This document shows positions 45,750-57,837 of a stretch of DNA of 64,000 nucleotides, piece by piece (positions within the stretch are counted from its first letter, which is position 1; the number at the start of each line of letters is the position of its first letter). Source of the DNA: Voacanga thouarsii (taxonomy: Eukaryota > Streptophyta > Magnoliopsida > Gentianales > Apocynaceae); contig JANUWF010001481.1 of NCBI GenBank assembly GCA_026120185.1, forward strand, positions 2,981,001 through 3,045,000, in the 5' to 3' direction. A program made the translations under genes and the position numbers. The notes beneath the pieces are model-generated. The model worked only from the letters and a program-made list of their open reading frames with translations, had not been told where the DNA came from and did no database searches.

Positions 45750-48217
45750 CAACTCTTGCAAACTTTTTCTTTTTTATCTTTGATTAAACTATTTTTTACC
45801 CCTATTTATTTTCCCCATGGCTGAAACCCAAGGGCTGCCGCCTTCTTATTTTTCCCACCTCCTAAAAAAAATAGGAATGTGATTATTTTGGGGATTACTA
45901 AAAAAGAACTATGGTAAATTAAATTCCTAATATTCTTTAGTTAATATTTTATTCTAACATTTTAGGAAGTGAAATATTCCAACATCTAGAGTTTCCTATA
46001 AGGTCTTATCCAAAGGATTAATTATGGAAAGAAAAAGATAGAAGCTTTGATTTTGGAAACTAGATTTTATCACCAAAAATAATTATACCTGAATTAATTA
46101 ATTTTTACTAAAATAAATTAGGATATTAACTAAATTATTTCTTGGATTAATAACCTATTTTCATTGCTTAAAATTTCTGAAAAAACACAGAACCCTAGCC
46201 GCCACTAAGGGTTGTTTTAATTACTTTCCAATTCTCTAAAATATAGGAATCTACCTTAAGTAATTTTAACCAACCAAAGTTCCTTTAGGCTAAGCAAATA
46301 ACTAGAAATTTCTCTCTTCTCTCCTCCTAAATTTTGGCCACTGTAGCATCCTAAAACACAAACATAAACTCCTTCTATTCATTGCACAATCTCAGCCAAA
46401 CTAAGAAGAGCAAAAGCTGTCATTTTTCCCTTATTTGTTCAAGAGTCCAAAACAATGTGTAATTCTTTCCAAACATCAAAAAACCTAAACCTAACATATT
46501 CCCTTCATCAAACTAGCCTCAAACAAACCCTAAACACCTTCTACTACCCAAAAATTCTAGTCACCAACCCTCCTCCGCATCTCGGCCAAAACAGCACCAA
46601 AACTCCATCAAAGATGAAAACCAACTCTAAGGTAAGCAACTCCAAAACTCTTTATCAACTCCTCTTCAATTATTCTCATCTTCTTCTCCTAAATCTTGAT
46701 CAAAAGCAATTGATTTACCCCTATCCCCAGTGACCTTCGAACTAAGGAAGCCAAAGGGGAACAATCGATTCTCTCCCTCAAGCAAACCCAAGCAACCACC
46801 AAAAGTGCCACATTTTCCCTTGTTGTACCGTCAAAGAGGTAATTAAGTCTTAACTCCTCTGATTTATATTAGGGTTGAATATATGGTGGGGACATTATGC
46901 ATAAAGCCTAGCATAAAGCATGATTTGATTAGATTGATGAACTCGATGGTGTAATATAACGAACTAGGCATATATGGCATTGAATATGGATAAAAATTGC
47001 TATGATAATCTGGATCTATTGTATGTTGAATATAGATAAGATCTTTTGATGAAGTTAGGGTTAATATATGGAGTTAATGGTAATTGAGCATAGAAGTCAT
47101 TATGTAGATTATTCGATTTGTCTATAAGCATGCATAATGATGAGATGCATTATTATGGGAAGTTATAGAGATTACTTAATGCATTAATTCATCTAGATGC
47201 CATGGATAAATTAGATGATTAATATGATCATGGGGATTCATGTTGCATGAAATGATAGTGGCTAGGCCATGTGCAATATTTTGATTTCTAACATAGAATC
47301 ATTGATACTAGATAAGGAAGAAATCTAAAAAGAGTGCAAGCATTAGCTTTGGCTCGACTAGTTAAGTAATCAAGTAAGTCTCTGCATAACTATTTTGCTA
47401 AATATTACATGTTTGCAAGTCTTTTGTACAATGGTGTCACTGTGATGATTGACATGAGGATTGAAACAATGAATGAACATGATGAAATAATATTGTTGTA
47501 TTTTGATACTTGGATTGAGAACGTGGATATTTTAAACTCCAAATGATTTTGTCAAATCTTAAATTTCAAACTAAAAATGGTTTATTTTCCTTTTTCACTA
47601 AAATGTTTTGGAAAGCTTTTTGTGAAAAATCACATTTTACAAAGACAGGATAATTAATGATTGTGAAAATAAGGGAAATGATTCTACCCCTAAATGGAAA
47701 GCGTTGAGTACTCAGCAGGGATAGGCTAGTGGGACTAGTCTTGGAGAGTTGGAATGAATCTTCTAGCAAGCAGCCACTTTTAGAAGATAAACTCTACTTA
47801 AAGAGGCAACAGTACTACTTAGTCAGGCCGGTCCGAGCTAACATATTAGTCTATGTGGACTTTATTCTTTTAGATTGGACAATTAGTGTATTGGGTGTAG
47901 AGATGGAGGAGTATCTTATCCTAGTAGGCGGATTACCACTGCCCAGTGTTGAACGGTTACAATGGGAGCTATCATGATGGTAGTTATGATATTGCCTTGA
48001 TATTGATATTGATAATGAATCATTACTAATCCCTACTTTATGAATTTATGAAATTGATGAGTGGCTGATTTATTGAGAGTTGTTTTGAATATGGCGAGCA
48101 TTGCTCCACCCAATGGTTGTTTATTGATGAAAATTGACTTGCAAACTTATTTTGTGATTTTGGTAAACCTACATGCACAAAATATTTAAATGTGACATCT
48201 GCACATACGGGACTTAC

Positions 48218-48233
48218 TAAGATTCCAATCTCA
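48218..48233 (+). other. Conserved LTR stem-loop (B 5' LTR)
   Basis: TAAGAT-TCCA-ATCTCA; one pair of the 6-bp stem is lost. GACTTAC precedes it, as in family A (GGCTTAC). Confidence 0.65.
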
Positions 48234-48640
48234 AATTATTTTGTATCATGTTTTTAGGGGAATAATTTAATTGAGCAGGTTGAAGAAATAAGAGATGATC
48301 ATTCAATTTATTTTATTTTATTTTACTTTGTATTTCTTCTGAGAGACGATTGTTAGTTTCTAAATTTTCAGACTTGTAAGTTTTGACTTCAATATAATAC
48401 GATCATTATTTTATTTCATCTAATCATTTTCTTTTTGTACCTCGTTATCAAGACCTCTGGTCCATTAGACGGGCGACATCCTGCCCTATTTGGGTGCGTA
48501 GGCAATGGGGTGTTACAAATGGTTTAGGCGATTAACTTGATTGAATAGTACCTAAACTCTAGGAATTGAGATTTATTGAATAATACTTGAACACTAGGAA
48601 TCTAGATTTAGTTCTGACTTCTTTATGTTTTACTTATAGG

Positions 48641-49228
48641 ATGAATAGAAGATCTGTAGCTATGACCAGGGATTGGCCTTTTATGTGTGGTCCTGCGAGT
48701 GGTAGAGCACCTAGCCCCCTTCCCATACCAGATTCATCATCATCTGATTCAGAGATAGAACCCAGGAGAGGATGGTTTTTGGGTGAAGATGAGATAGACC
48801 GTGAGCCATCTATGATAGAAGACTTTGGAGTAGAGAAAGAACCCGAGGACCCGATACTTGAGATGCCTGCACTTGAATGGATTATGGATATGGTAGAGTA
48901 TGAGAGAGATGATGAGGGGGAGATAGGGGATGGAGGAGTAATGGGTGATAAGAGTGAGGACGAGCTAGGAGGACTTGGGATTGAGGGGGAGATAAGAGAG
49001 CTTGAAAGCAAGGGTGAAGCGGAAGTGATTGAGGAGGAGGATAGAATTGATACACCTGCGACCCCATCAATAGAGGAAGGAGTCCCGATGCTTCTGGGAA
49101 ATGAATCATATAAGTTAGAATCTGGGAGACCCAAGAGTGTATTAATGTTAGCTATGGAACAGTTTGGGGATGTAGAGTTGAGAGCTAAGCTGAGAGGTAA
49201 GGAACTTGCCGGGTTTATGTTGGGTTAG
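48641..49228 (+). CDS. Extra ORF1 of chromovirus B: acidic protein upstream of gag
   Basis: ATG 48641 directly follows a TTACTTATAG|G acceptor-like site, as for ORF1 of family A. 195 codons, rich in Glu, Asp, Gly and Ser. It has PIPDSSSSDSEIEP (about residues 28-41) and WIMDMVEYERDDE, which are weakly like the motifs in the family A ORF1. After the TAG at 49226 the frame continues to about 49360 (PRKKHRSFSFSR, SETSEDSSDSSDA), so the ancestral protein was probably longer and had a basic patch and an acidic end, like A's EDSDED tail. No known domain. Function unknown; conservation of place, charge and start context in two families argues against chance. Confidence 0.5.
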   Translation: MNRRSVAMTRDWPFMCGPASGRAPSPLPIPDSSSSDSEIEPRRGWFLGEDEIDREPSMIEDFGVEKEPEDPILEMPALEWIMDMVEYERDDEGEIGDGGVMGDKSEDELGGLGIEGEIRELESKGEAEVIEEEDRIDTPATPSIEEGVPMLLGNESYKLESGRPKSVLMLAMEQFGDVELRAKLRGKELAGFMLG

Positions 49229-49665
49229 CCTAGGAAAAAGCATAGATCTTTTAGTTTTTCAAGAGACTGTGTGATGAATCATCCCAACAGTAGTGCAGGT
49301 TAGCTAGTGGAGCCTCCTTCTGAGACCTCTGAAGATTCCAGCGACTCTAGTGATGCTTAGAGTTTATAGGACCTTTAGTGCTTATTCTTTTACTTTTATC
49401 AAAAGATGTTTGCTTATTTATTTGATTTAGGAATGATTATTTGTTTCTGAATTTTAGGTAGCTAGAATAAAAGGAGTACCTTATCGGATACTCCCTTATT
49501 TTGTACCAAGTTAATTTGATTAATAAAAGCATGATTCTATTGATTTATCTATTCTACTTGGAGTATTATATGGAATATTTATTTTCCACTATTTCAAACT
49601 TATTAGTTACTCAATTGCATGTCATGAACTTTTCTCCTAATGAACCTTGTATTGGGTGCAAATAG

Positions 49666-50910
49666 ATGGCACCAAGACGGAGGGCTGCAGAACGAGGTAG
49701 GGCTGCTCAGAAGAGCGAGTCATCAGCTCGCAAGTTTGAGCAAGCACAGTGATTCACACTAGAGATGGAGGAGAATTTCGAGCAGGAGCAGGAATTAACA
49801 TTGGGAGGATCCGAAAAAGTGACCATGGTGCAAGCCTTTGACAAGGTGGCTTCTATTCTTTAAAAATTGACTGAGAAGGTGGATAAGATGGATAAGAAGG
49901 CACCTAAGGGTGAAGATGAAGCACTGAAATGATTCTTAAAGTTCTAACCTCCAATGTTCCAGGGAGAGGTGGAACAGGACGAGAAGGCAGAATAGTGGAT
50001 TGAGTAGATTGAGGGCATTTTTGCGACTCTGCAATATACCGAGAAGAAGAGGGTGAAGTTTGCTGCATTCAGATTAAGAGAACCTACCCGAGCATGGTGG
50101 CAACGAGTCTAGGAGGACTGGGAGAGAGAGGATTATGACTGGACGTGGGATAACTTTGTTGAGGCTTTTAGAGCAAAGTACATTCTACAATGGGTACTTG
50201 AGAAGAGGGAGGATGAGTTCCAAACCCTCAAGTAAGGAGGTATGACTCTGTGGCCCAGTATGAGGCACGGTTTACTCAACTGGATAACTACTGCAAGTGC
50301 TTAGTGGACACCGAGCAAAAAAGGACACAACAGTTTGTGAATGGCCTTAGGCAGGGCCTAAGAAAAGCACTGGCTCCATCTCTGCCAGCAACATATACTG
50401 CCGTAGTGGATGCAGCGACTCGGACGAAGAACGAGGATTGGAACCGACCGATGAACTAACCATTCCAACCAAGTTGTCCACCAATGAGACCCCTGACCCA
50501 CAAGCAATTTGCTAGCCCAATACAATGGGAGAATAAGGGAAAATAGATAAGGATAATTCCACTAAGTCCTATGTTGAATGCCCTGATGTGCCGGAACTGT
50601 GGAAGGCATGGTCACATAGAGAAGGATTATGGGTCAAATGGGGAAACAAAGAGATGCTTCAACTGTGGCAATCCAAACCATCTAAGAAACAACTGCCCTA
50701 AACCACTCAGGATGGGGCAAGGAGCTGCCACCCAACTAGCTGGGGCAAACAGAAGTGTACCCGCGAGGACGATTGGAAGAGAAGGTCACAAACCTCAAGT
50801 AAAAGCTAAGGTCTTCATTCTGAACCGGGAAGAGGTTGGGCTGACTCAGCAGGGGTTGAAGGTACGCTTTCTGTACAAGGTCAATCTGTTTCTGTTTTGA
50901 TAGACCCCGA
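49666..50910 (+). pseudogene. gag: Chromovirus B gag and protease start
   Basis: MAPRRRAAERG at 49666, following GCAAATAG|ATG. The gag core is parallel to family A (ATLQYTEKKRVKFAAFRL, WTWDNFVEAFRAKYI) but with about ten stops, mostly at Gln/Trp codons. A frameshift lies near 50240. The next part (50250-50459) has FTQLDNYCKCLVDTEQ. Zinc knuckles CRNCGRHGHIEKDY (last Cys lost) and CFNCGNPNHLRNNC lie at 50586-50700. The protease start (PQVKAKVFILNREEVG) is frameshifted. It is cut at 50910 inside the protease active site by solo LTR G. Confidence 0.85.
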
Positions 50911-52220
50911 TGTTAGTGTTGTGCCCTAGAGGTAATCACTTGTACATTGTATATGACATATTTTATTTTAATAAAAGGCATTATTTATCTTACATTTTCT
51001 TTTGTTTACCTTTGTATGATATAACTATTAGATAATGTCCCTAGTACAACACTGTGTTATGGAAATCATGATATGAGATTCCTACTACACTATATAGTGT
51101 TAGTACTTAAATATTCTCCAGTCGTAGTATTAATGAGACTGGACATCATTAATGTGTTAAGACTAGCATGTGTTAGACTTTCTAATTTGATCAGGCGGTG
51201 ATTCTCATATCCGTAAGTATTGAGATACTCAAAGTTAACACATGGATGCTTGTTAATGGAACAAATTCATTGGATAACCAGTGATATAATCTCAATATAG
51301 CAAGCGTGCAAGTATCCTTAGACTTGAGATCTCCAAGGTACTTTGTTTGCTGAACTTTGTACTTTAATTCCAATCTCTAGAGCTCAATCGAGGGCAGTCT
51401 ATGGGATGGATATTGGGTACATTGTGAGGTAAACGAAAGTAGTTGAGAGGGTCAATAAAGGATTCACCACTCCTAATAGTATAGGCAAATATCTCACAGC
51501 CACTTGTAGGAATTACTACTCGAAAAGTCTTTGGCCAAGGTGATTGTGTATTGGAAACAATTCCAATAGATACACATCTAGAGTAGTGGGTTCCTAGTAC
51601 AAGTACTATTGTATTCGGGCCAAAATTAATTCTGGAGGGAGTTGGCACTAATTCCTTACTCCAAACTAAATGAGATATTGTATTGTAAAAGAAGTTAATT
51701 GCACTGAAGTTTGTTATTGAAGGGTTCATGTCAAGCCACTTGACTTCCTGGACTCTTGGGTAGTCTTGATGTGTTGCTAGATACCGCTCATGATCTGGGA
51801 ATATAGGTTTATTAATTGATGAATTAATAAACCAATCCTGATTAGAATTAATATGATTAATTCTAATTAATTATGAATTATTAATCTCAAAGACGTTTGG
51901 ATTAATTTATGTTCGCTACCAATTAACTGAGAAACCTAATAGGTCACACACAATAGAGGATTATATACTCAATATGTTATTTAATAACATAGAGGGGTGA
52001 TTAATTGTGAGAAAGAGAAGTTATTATGGATAAATTATAATTAGTTATAATTTGTAGTCCAAGTTATAATTGTGAGAACTTGATGTTTCCAATTACAATT
52101 ATGAAATTTTAATTATTTTAGAATTTCAGATGTTCAGTGGATTTTGGAACATATATTGAATATGCTCGAAACCCTAATAAAAAGGTGATTCACACGAAAA
52201 TAGGAGCCACAAAACACATG

Positions 52221-52279
<59 letters not shown>

Positions 52280-52621
52280 TTGCTGAAAACGTGGAGAAGC
52301 CCTAGCCACCATTTTTTTCTGCTAGCACAGGAAATTTTGGTGCTTGAGTATTCCTCTATGTGGATTACTGTTAGAGATAATCACACACTGTAATTATTGT
52401 GGTTAGACGTCCAACTCTAGTGGAGTTTGCATAAGAGGATTGCTGGATCACGCCTCGACTTGAAGAAGGTCAATTTTGTTCTTCAGATGATCACCCAAAG
52501 GTAAAAGCTATTACATTTATTATCATTATATCTTATTTTCCACACATACACGGGTCCTGGGAGGGTATCTCATTTTATTTTACGCTGTGTCGTATACGAT
52601 ACAAGCCTGAGATTCCCAACA
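50911..52621 (+). repeat. Copia-type solo LTR G, 1711 bp
   Basis: TGTTAGTGTTGTGCC ... GATTCCCAACA inserted in the protease of element B. TSD: CCCGA (50906-50910) and CCCGG (52622-52626), one transition apart. Removing it rejoins the codons of the protease motif D-P-G-S-T. Contains (CT)n at 52224-52276. It is related to LTR H. The ORF at 51364-51729(-) shows no domain. Confidence 0.9.
52224..52276. repeat. (CT)n microsatellite in LTR G
   Basis: About 25 CT units near where the transcribed leader of the LTR would be. LTR H has no such tract; it diverges just upstream. Confidence 0.9.
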
Positions 52622-54560
52622 CCCGGATCAACTCATTCATACATGAACGATAAGTGTGCATGCCATTTAGGTTGGGATGGGGTAGAATTACCTTATACTA
52701 TATTGGTAAGTACATTCTTGGGGAGGCAAAAAGATACGAGTAGGGCAATGCAAGATTGTGACATTATGGTGGGGAAAGAGAGTTTGAAGGCAGAACTTAT
52801 AATCCTACCTATCGATGACTATGATTTAATTCTGGGTATGGATTGGTTAACAAAACATGGAGTAAGAGTGGATTGTAAGATCAAGACGGTGCAGTTCATT
52901 AGACCCGGATTTAATGTATCGGAGTTTAGTAGGAAAAAGCTAAAAGAGTTAAAATTTCTGATAGCGGGAATGAAGGCGTGGAAGATGCTAAAGAAGGATT
53001 GTATAGGATATTTGGCTTACTTAATCAATAAACCAAAGGATAAATATACCTTAGAAAGCACCGAGGTGATGAAGGACTTCGCAAATGTATTCCCGGTCGA
53101 ATTCACTTCTCTTTCTCCTCCGCGAGAAGTCGAGTTCACTATAAATCTAGTTCCTGGAACTAAGCCAGTATCGAAGACCATTTATCGGATGGTGCTTGCG
53201 GAATTGAAGGAGTTAAAGGAATAATTGGAGGAATTGGTTAAGCAAGGGTATATAAGACCAAGTACTTCACCTTAGGGAGCCCCAGTGTTGTTTGTAAAGA
53301 AGAAATATAGGATGCTGAGGTTGTGTATAGACTGTAGAGGGTTGAACAACTTCACAATCAAGAACAAGTACCCCTTACCTCTAAATGATGAGTTGTTCGA
53401 TCAGTTGCAAGGCTCTTGTTACTTATCCAAATTGGACCTCTGACAAGGTTTATTACCAAGTGTGAATCAAGGAGGAGAATATTCCTAAAACAGCCTTCAA
53501 TACTAGATATGGGTACTATGAGTTTGTAGTGATACCGTTTGGAGTAACCAATGCACCCGCAGTCTTCATGGACTTTATGCATAGAGTTTTCCAGCCGTAC
53601 TTGGATAAGTTCGTAGTGGTGTTTATTACGATATTTTAAACTCCTCTAAAAGTCTAGAGGAGCATGCTGAGCATTTGAAATTAGTGTTGGAGAAGTTGAG
53701 AAAGCATAAGCTCTATGCTAAATTCAGCAAATGTGAGTTTTGGTTAGATTCAGTGGCATTCCTCGGTCATATGATATCCAAAGATGGAATTAACGTGCAT
53801 CCAGCAAAATTCAAAGCTGTCTCAAATTAGAAGTAACTGGAGAATGTAACTGAGATTAGGAGTTTTCTTGGATTGGCTGGTACTACTATCGATTTATCAA
53901 GAACTTCTCTACACTGGCTACATCGATGACCTGACTACTAAAGAAGGACGTACCGTATGTCTGGAGCGATAAGTATGAAAAGAGCTTTTAAGAGGTTAAG
54001 AGGAGATTGATGATGGCACCAGTATTGAGTTTACCTGAGGAAGGTAAACCCTATTCCTTGTACACGGACACCTCGAAGGAAGGACTAGGGACAATATTGA
54101 TGCAAGATAGGAAAGTTATCACCTATGCCTTAAGGAATTTGAAGTCGCATAAGATTAACTATCTAACGCATGACTTGGAATTGGCTACGATAGTGTTTGC
54201 CCTAAAGAAGTGACGACACTACCTATATGGAGCGGGGTATGAAGTCTTCACGAATCATAAGAACCTGAAGTATATCTTCACGTAAAAGGATTTGAATCTA
54301 AAGCAAAGAAGATGGATGGAGTTTTTAGAAGAATATAAGTGTCCAATTAACTACCACCCGGGGAAGGCTAACGTAGTAGCTGATGCGCTGAGTCAAAAGG
54401 TGAGGATGGCTGGTATAAGAGTGCAAGAAGTCCAAATAGTACAAGAACTCTTAATGTGAAAGGCAAAGTAGAAGAAGGAAAGATCAGCTTGTGTAACCTA
54501 AAGATGGAACCTAAACTGAGGCAAGAGATTGGTAAGGTGCAGTGAAGCAATCAAAACTTT
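52622..54560 (+). pseudogene. Chromovirus B protease, RT and RNase H
   Basis: Protease continues with GSTHSYMNDKCA and DYDLILGMDWL, then the RT approach [40 protein letters not shown] (G-to-R at the KDG turn), [17 protein letters not shown], then frameshifts around 53440 and 53620. The catalytic YxDD region reads VFITILNSS-like in the present frame, so it is destroyed. RNase H pieces: [33 protein letters not shown]. Multiple stops. Overall it follows family A closely. Confidence 0.85.
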
Positions 54561-55981
54561 CAAACTTTTAAAGAAAAGGAAATGAAAAGAGGAAATAAGG
54601 AATTTTGGACTAATGAAGCTAGAGTATTGTATTTCTGAAAATGGATATGTATAGCAGATGACCCAGTATTGAAGAGAAAGATAATGGATAAGGCTCACAA
54701 GAGCAAGGATACTATTCATCCTAGAGAAGTGAAGATGTACTAAGATTTGAAGAAGGTCTACTGGTGGCCGGGGATGAAAAAGGATGTGGCGCGATACGTC
54801 TCTACTTGTCTAACTTGCCAGAAAGTAAAGGTGGAACATAAGAAAGCAGCTAGATTACTACAACCATTGCCTATTCCTGAGTGGAAGTGGCAGAAGGTAA
54901 AGTTGGACTTTGTTACCGGACTTCAGATGTCGAACACTTTGAAGGATGTCATTTGGATTGTGGTTGACAAGTTGACCAAGACTGCTCATTTTATTCCGAT
55001 AAATATTAAGAATTCTATAGAGAAGCTGGCTAAGACTTATATTTGGGAAGTGGTTAGATTACATGGTGTACTATCGAGTATCGTATTCGACAAGATCCCA
55101 GGTTTACTTTAAGGTTTTGGACCAAGTTTCAAGAGTCGATGGGAACGACTCTGAAGCCTAGTACTTCTGCTTACCCGCGGACTGATGGACAGTCCAAAAG
55201 GGTTATCCAGATATTAGAGGATATACTTAGGGCTTGTGTATTAGATTTTAGATATAAGTGGTTATATTGTATACCTTATGCTGAGTTGGCATACAACAAC
55301 AGTCATTAAGCATCGATTGGGATGGCACCCTATGAAGTGTTATATGTACGGAAATGTCAAGTACCATTGTATTGAGGTTGGACTGAGGATGGGCTAATCA
55401 GCAAGTCTGGGGAGGTAAACCTTGAGGAGACGGCAGACAAATTAAAGATGATGAGAGAAAGACTGAAAGCAGCACAAAGCCGACAGAAAAGTTATGCGCA
55501 CAATAAAAGAAAAGAACTAGAGTTTTAAGTGGGAGATCAGACTTTCCTGAAGATAACACCGAGCAGGGGGATTCTGAAACATCCCAAAGGCGAGAAGTTG
55601 AGTCCTAGATATTTAGGACCATTTTTAGTGATCGAGAAGATTGGACCTGTAGCATATCGATTGCGAGTTGTCGGAAGGGTTGTCATGAATTCATGATGTG
55701 TTCCATGTATCTCAGTTGAAGAAATACAACCTTGATCCGAAGTATGTATTGAACGATGAGCCATTAACTCTACAACCTAATTTGAGCTATGTTGAGAAAG
55801 ATTTAGGTTTTGGATCGGAGTGTCAAGGTGTTGAGGAGTAAATAGATACTTATGGTGAAAATTTTATGGGATCATTACAGTACTTAGGATGCCATATGGG
55901 AAACTAAAGATTAGGAAAGGAAGAAATATCCAAACTTGCTCTAAAGGCATAATGCTCTGAATTTCGGGATGAAGTTCTCTC
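54561..55981 (+). pseudogene. Chromovirus B integrase with chromodomain-like tail
   Basis: Zinc domain VYWWPGMKKDVARYVSTCLTC, core LDFVTGLQMS, then worn DKIPGLL, and PRTDGQSKR (the E of the DDE triad region, QSER in relatives, reads QSKR). HPKGEKLSPRYLGPFLVIEK (55575-55640) is the C-terminal domain. LKKYNLDPKYVLNDEPLTL and DHYST..AIWE (about 55875-55905) resemble the end of chromovirus pol, the latter the core of a chromodomain. Frameshifts at several points. It ends just before the PPT. Confidence 0.8.
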
Positions 55982-55994
55982 AAGGGGGAGAGGA
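55982..55994 (+). other. PPT of chromovirus B
   Basis: AAGGGGGAGAGGA directly before the 3' LTR start TGTAATACCC; plus-strand primer site. Confidence 0.85.
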
Positions 55995-57837
55995 TGTAAT
56001 ACCCTATTTTGAACCACCGTTAGTTCATAGGGAAAGTCATGCATAGCATAGCCTATTATATTTTATTTGATAACTGTGAACTATTTTTGGGAAGCTTATG
56101 TCATTTATGTGCTTGATGTTTCATTGAATTATTTATTTGAGTATAGCAGTGTTATATGAGGTGGTAGAGTCTTTGTTCTTGTGGAGTAGAATTCAATGAA
56201 AAAAAGAATGAAGTGAGTGGAGTTAGATTTATGGGAATTTATTTGATGAATATTAACACAAGAGTTATTGTGAAATAGTGGTTAGGGCTTGGTATGTATT
56301 CTTTGGTGACTACGTTCGAATCCTAACTCTTGCAAACCTTTTCCTTTTTATCTTTGATTAAACTCTTTTTTTTTTCCTATTTATTTCCCTCTTGGCCAAA
56401 ACCCTAGGGCTGCCGCCTTTTTATTTTTCCCACCTCCTTAAAAAATAATAGGAATATGATTATTTTGGGGATTGCTAAAAAAGAATTATGGTAAACTAAA
56501 TTCCTAATATTTTTTAATTAATATTTTATTCTAACCTTTTAGGAAGTTAAATATTCCAACATATAGAGTTTCCTAAAAGATCTTATCCAAAGGATTTATT
56601 ATGGAAAGAAAAAGATAGAAGCTTTAATTTTAGAAACTAGAATTTATCACCAAAAATAACTATGCCTTAGTTAATTATTTTTGCCTAAAATAAATTAGGA
56701 TATTAACTAAATTATTTCTTGGATTAATAACCTATTTTTATTGCTTAAAATTTCTGGAAAAACAATGAACCCTAGCCGCTACTAAAGGTTGTTTTAATAA
56801 CTTTTCAGCTCTCTAAATTATAGGAATCTACCCTAAGTAAATTAAACAAACCAAAGTTCCTTTAGGCTAAGCAAATAACCAGAAATTTCTCTCTTCTCTC
56901 CTCCTAAATTTCGGCCACTGTAGCACCCCAAAACACATCATAAACTCCTTCTATTCATTGCATAATCTCGGCCAAATCAAGAAGAGCAAAAGCTGCCATT
57001 TTTCCCCTGTTTGTTCAATAGTCCAAAACAAGGTGTAATTCTTCCAAATATCAAAACACCTAAACCTAATCTATTCCCTTCATCAAACCTACCTCAAACA
57101 AACCCTAAACACCCTCTACTGCCCAAAAATTCTAGCCGCCAACCCTCCTCCACATCTCGGCCAGAATAGCACCAAAACTCCATCAAAGCAGAAAATCAAC
57201 TCTAAGGCAAGCAACTCCACAACTCATCAACTCCTCTTCAATTCTTCTTATCTTCTTCTCCTAAATCTCGATCAAAAGGGACTGATTTACCTCTATCCCT
57301 AGTGACCTTCGAACTAAGGAAGCCAAAGAGGAACAATCGACTCTCTCCCTCAAGTGAACCCAAATAACCACCAAAGGTGCCACCTTTGATCTTATTGTAC
57401 TGGCAAAGAGGTAATTGAGTCTTAACTCCTCTTATTAATATTAGGGTTGAATATATGCTGGGGAAATTATGCATGAAGCCTAGCATGAAAGCATGATTTA
57501 ATTAGATTAATGAGCCTGATGATGTAATATAATGAACTAGGCATATATAGCATTGAATATGGACAAAAATTGCTATGATGATTTAGACCTATTGTATGTT
57601 GAATAAAGATGAGATCTTTTGATGAAGTTAGGGTTAATAAATGGAGTTAATGGTAATTGAGCATGGAAGTCATTATGTAGATGGTTCGATTTGTCTATAA
57701 GCAAGCATAATAATGAGATTTATGATCATGGGAAGCTACAGAGATGACTTAATGCATTAATCCATCAAGATGCCATGGATGAATTAGATGATTAATATGA
57801 TCATGGGGATTCATGTTGCATGAAACAATAGTGTCTA
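55995..57837 (+). repeat. 3' LTR of chromovirus B, interrupted
   Basis: Matches 45419-47269 of the 5' LTR, then is cut at 57837 by a minus-strand LTR of the same family. The missing 1.25 kb should lie right of the window. Confidence 0.85.
56271..56323 (+). promoter_or_regulatory. tRNA-like module in B 3' LTR
   Basis: A-box-like TGAAATAGTGG and CGTTCGAATCC, in which GTTCGAATCC is a perfect B-box core. This copy keeps the CpG lost in the 5' LTR. Confidence 0.6.

Larger units (their letters stand above)
45419..48517 (+). repeat. 5' LTR of chromovirus B, 3099 bp
   Basis: TGTAATACCC ... GGGGTGTTACA. The first 1.85 kb is repeated at 55995-57837; I count about 20 substitutions in the first 330 bp, so the insertion is old. 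Contents: tRNA-like module (45696-45749), a block at 47700-47960 shared with family A LTRs (GAGTACTCA...GACTAGTCTT...GGTCCGAGCTA...GATGGAGGAGTATCT), the conserved stem-loop (48218-48233) and a TTTTTAGGGG acceptor-like site. ORFs in it (46455-46733, 47729-47977) are not conserved as proteins. The PBS after the LTR is nearly gone: AATGG joins directly to TTTAGGCG. Confidence 0.85.

Noticed and set aside
48634..49134. Minus-strand 166-codon Ser-rich frame opposite B ORF1
   Set aside because: Shadow of the acidic plus-strand ORF; low-complexity serine runs come from the GAT/GAG-rich codons of the other strand.
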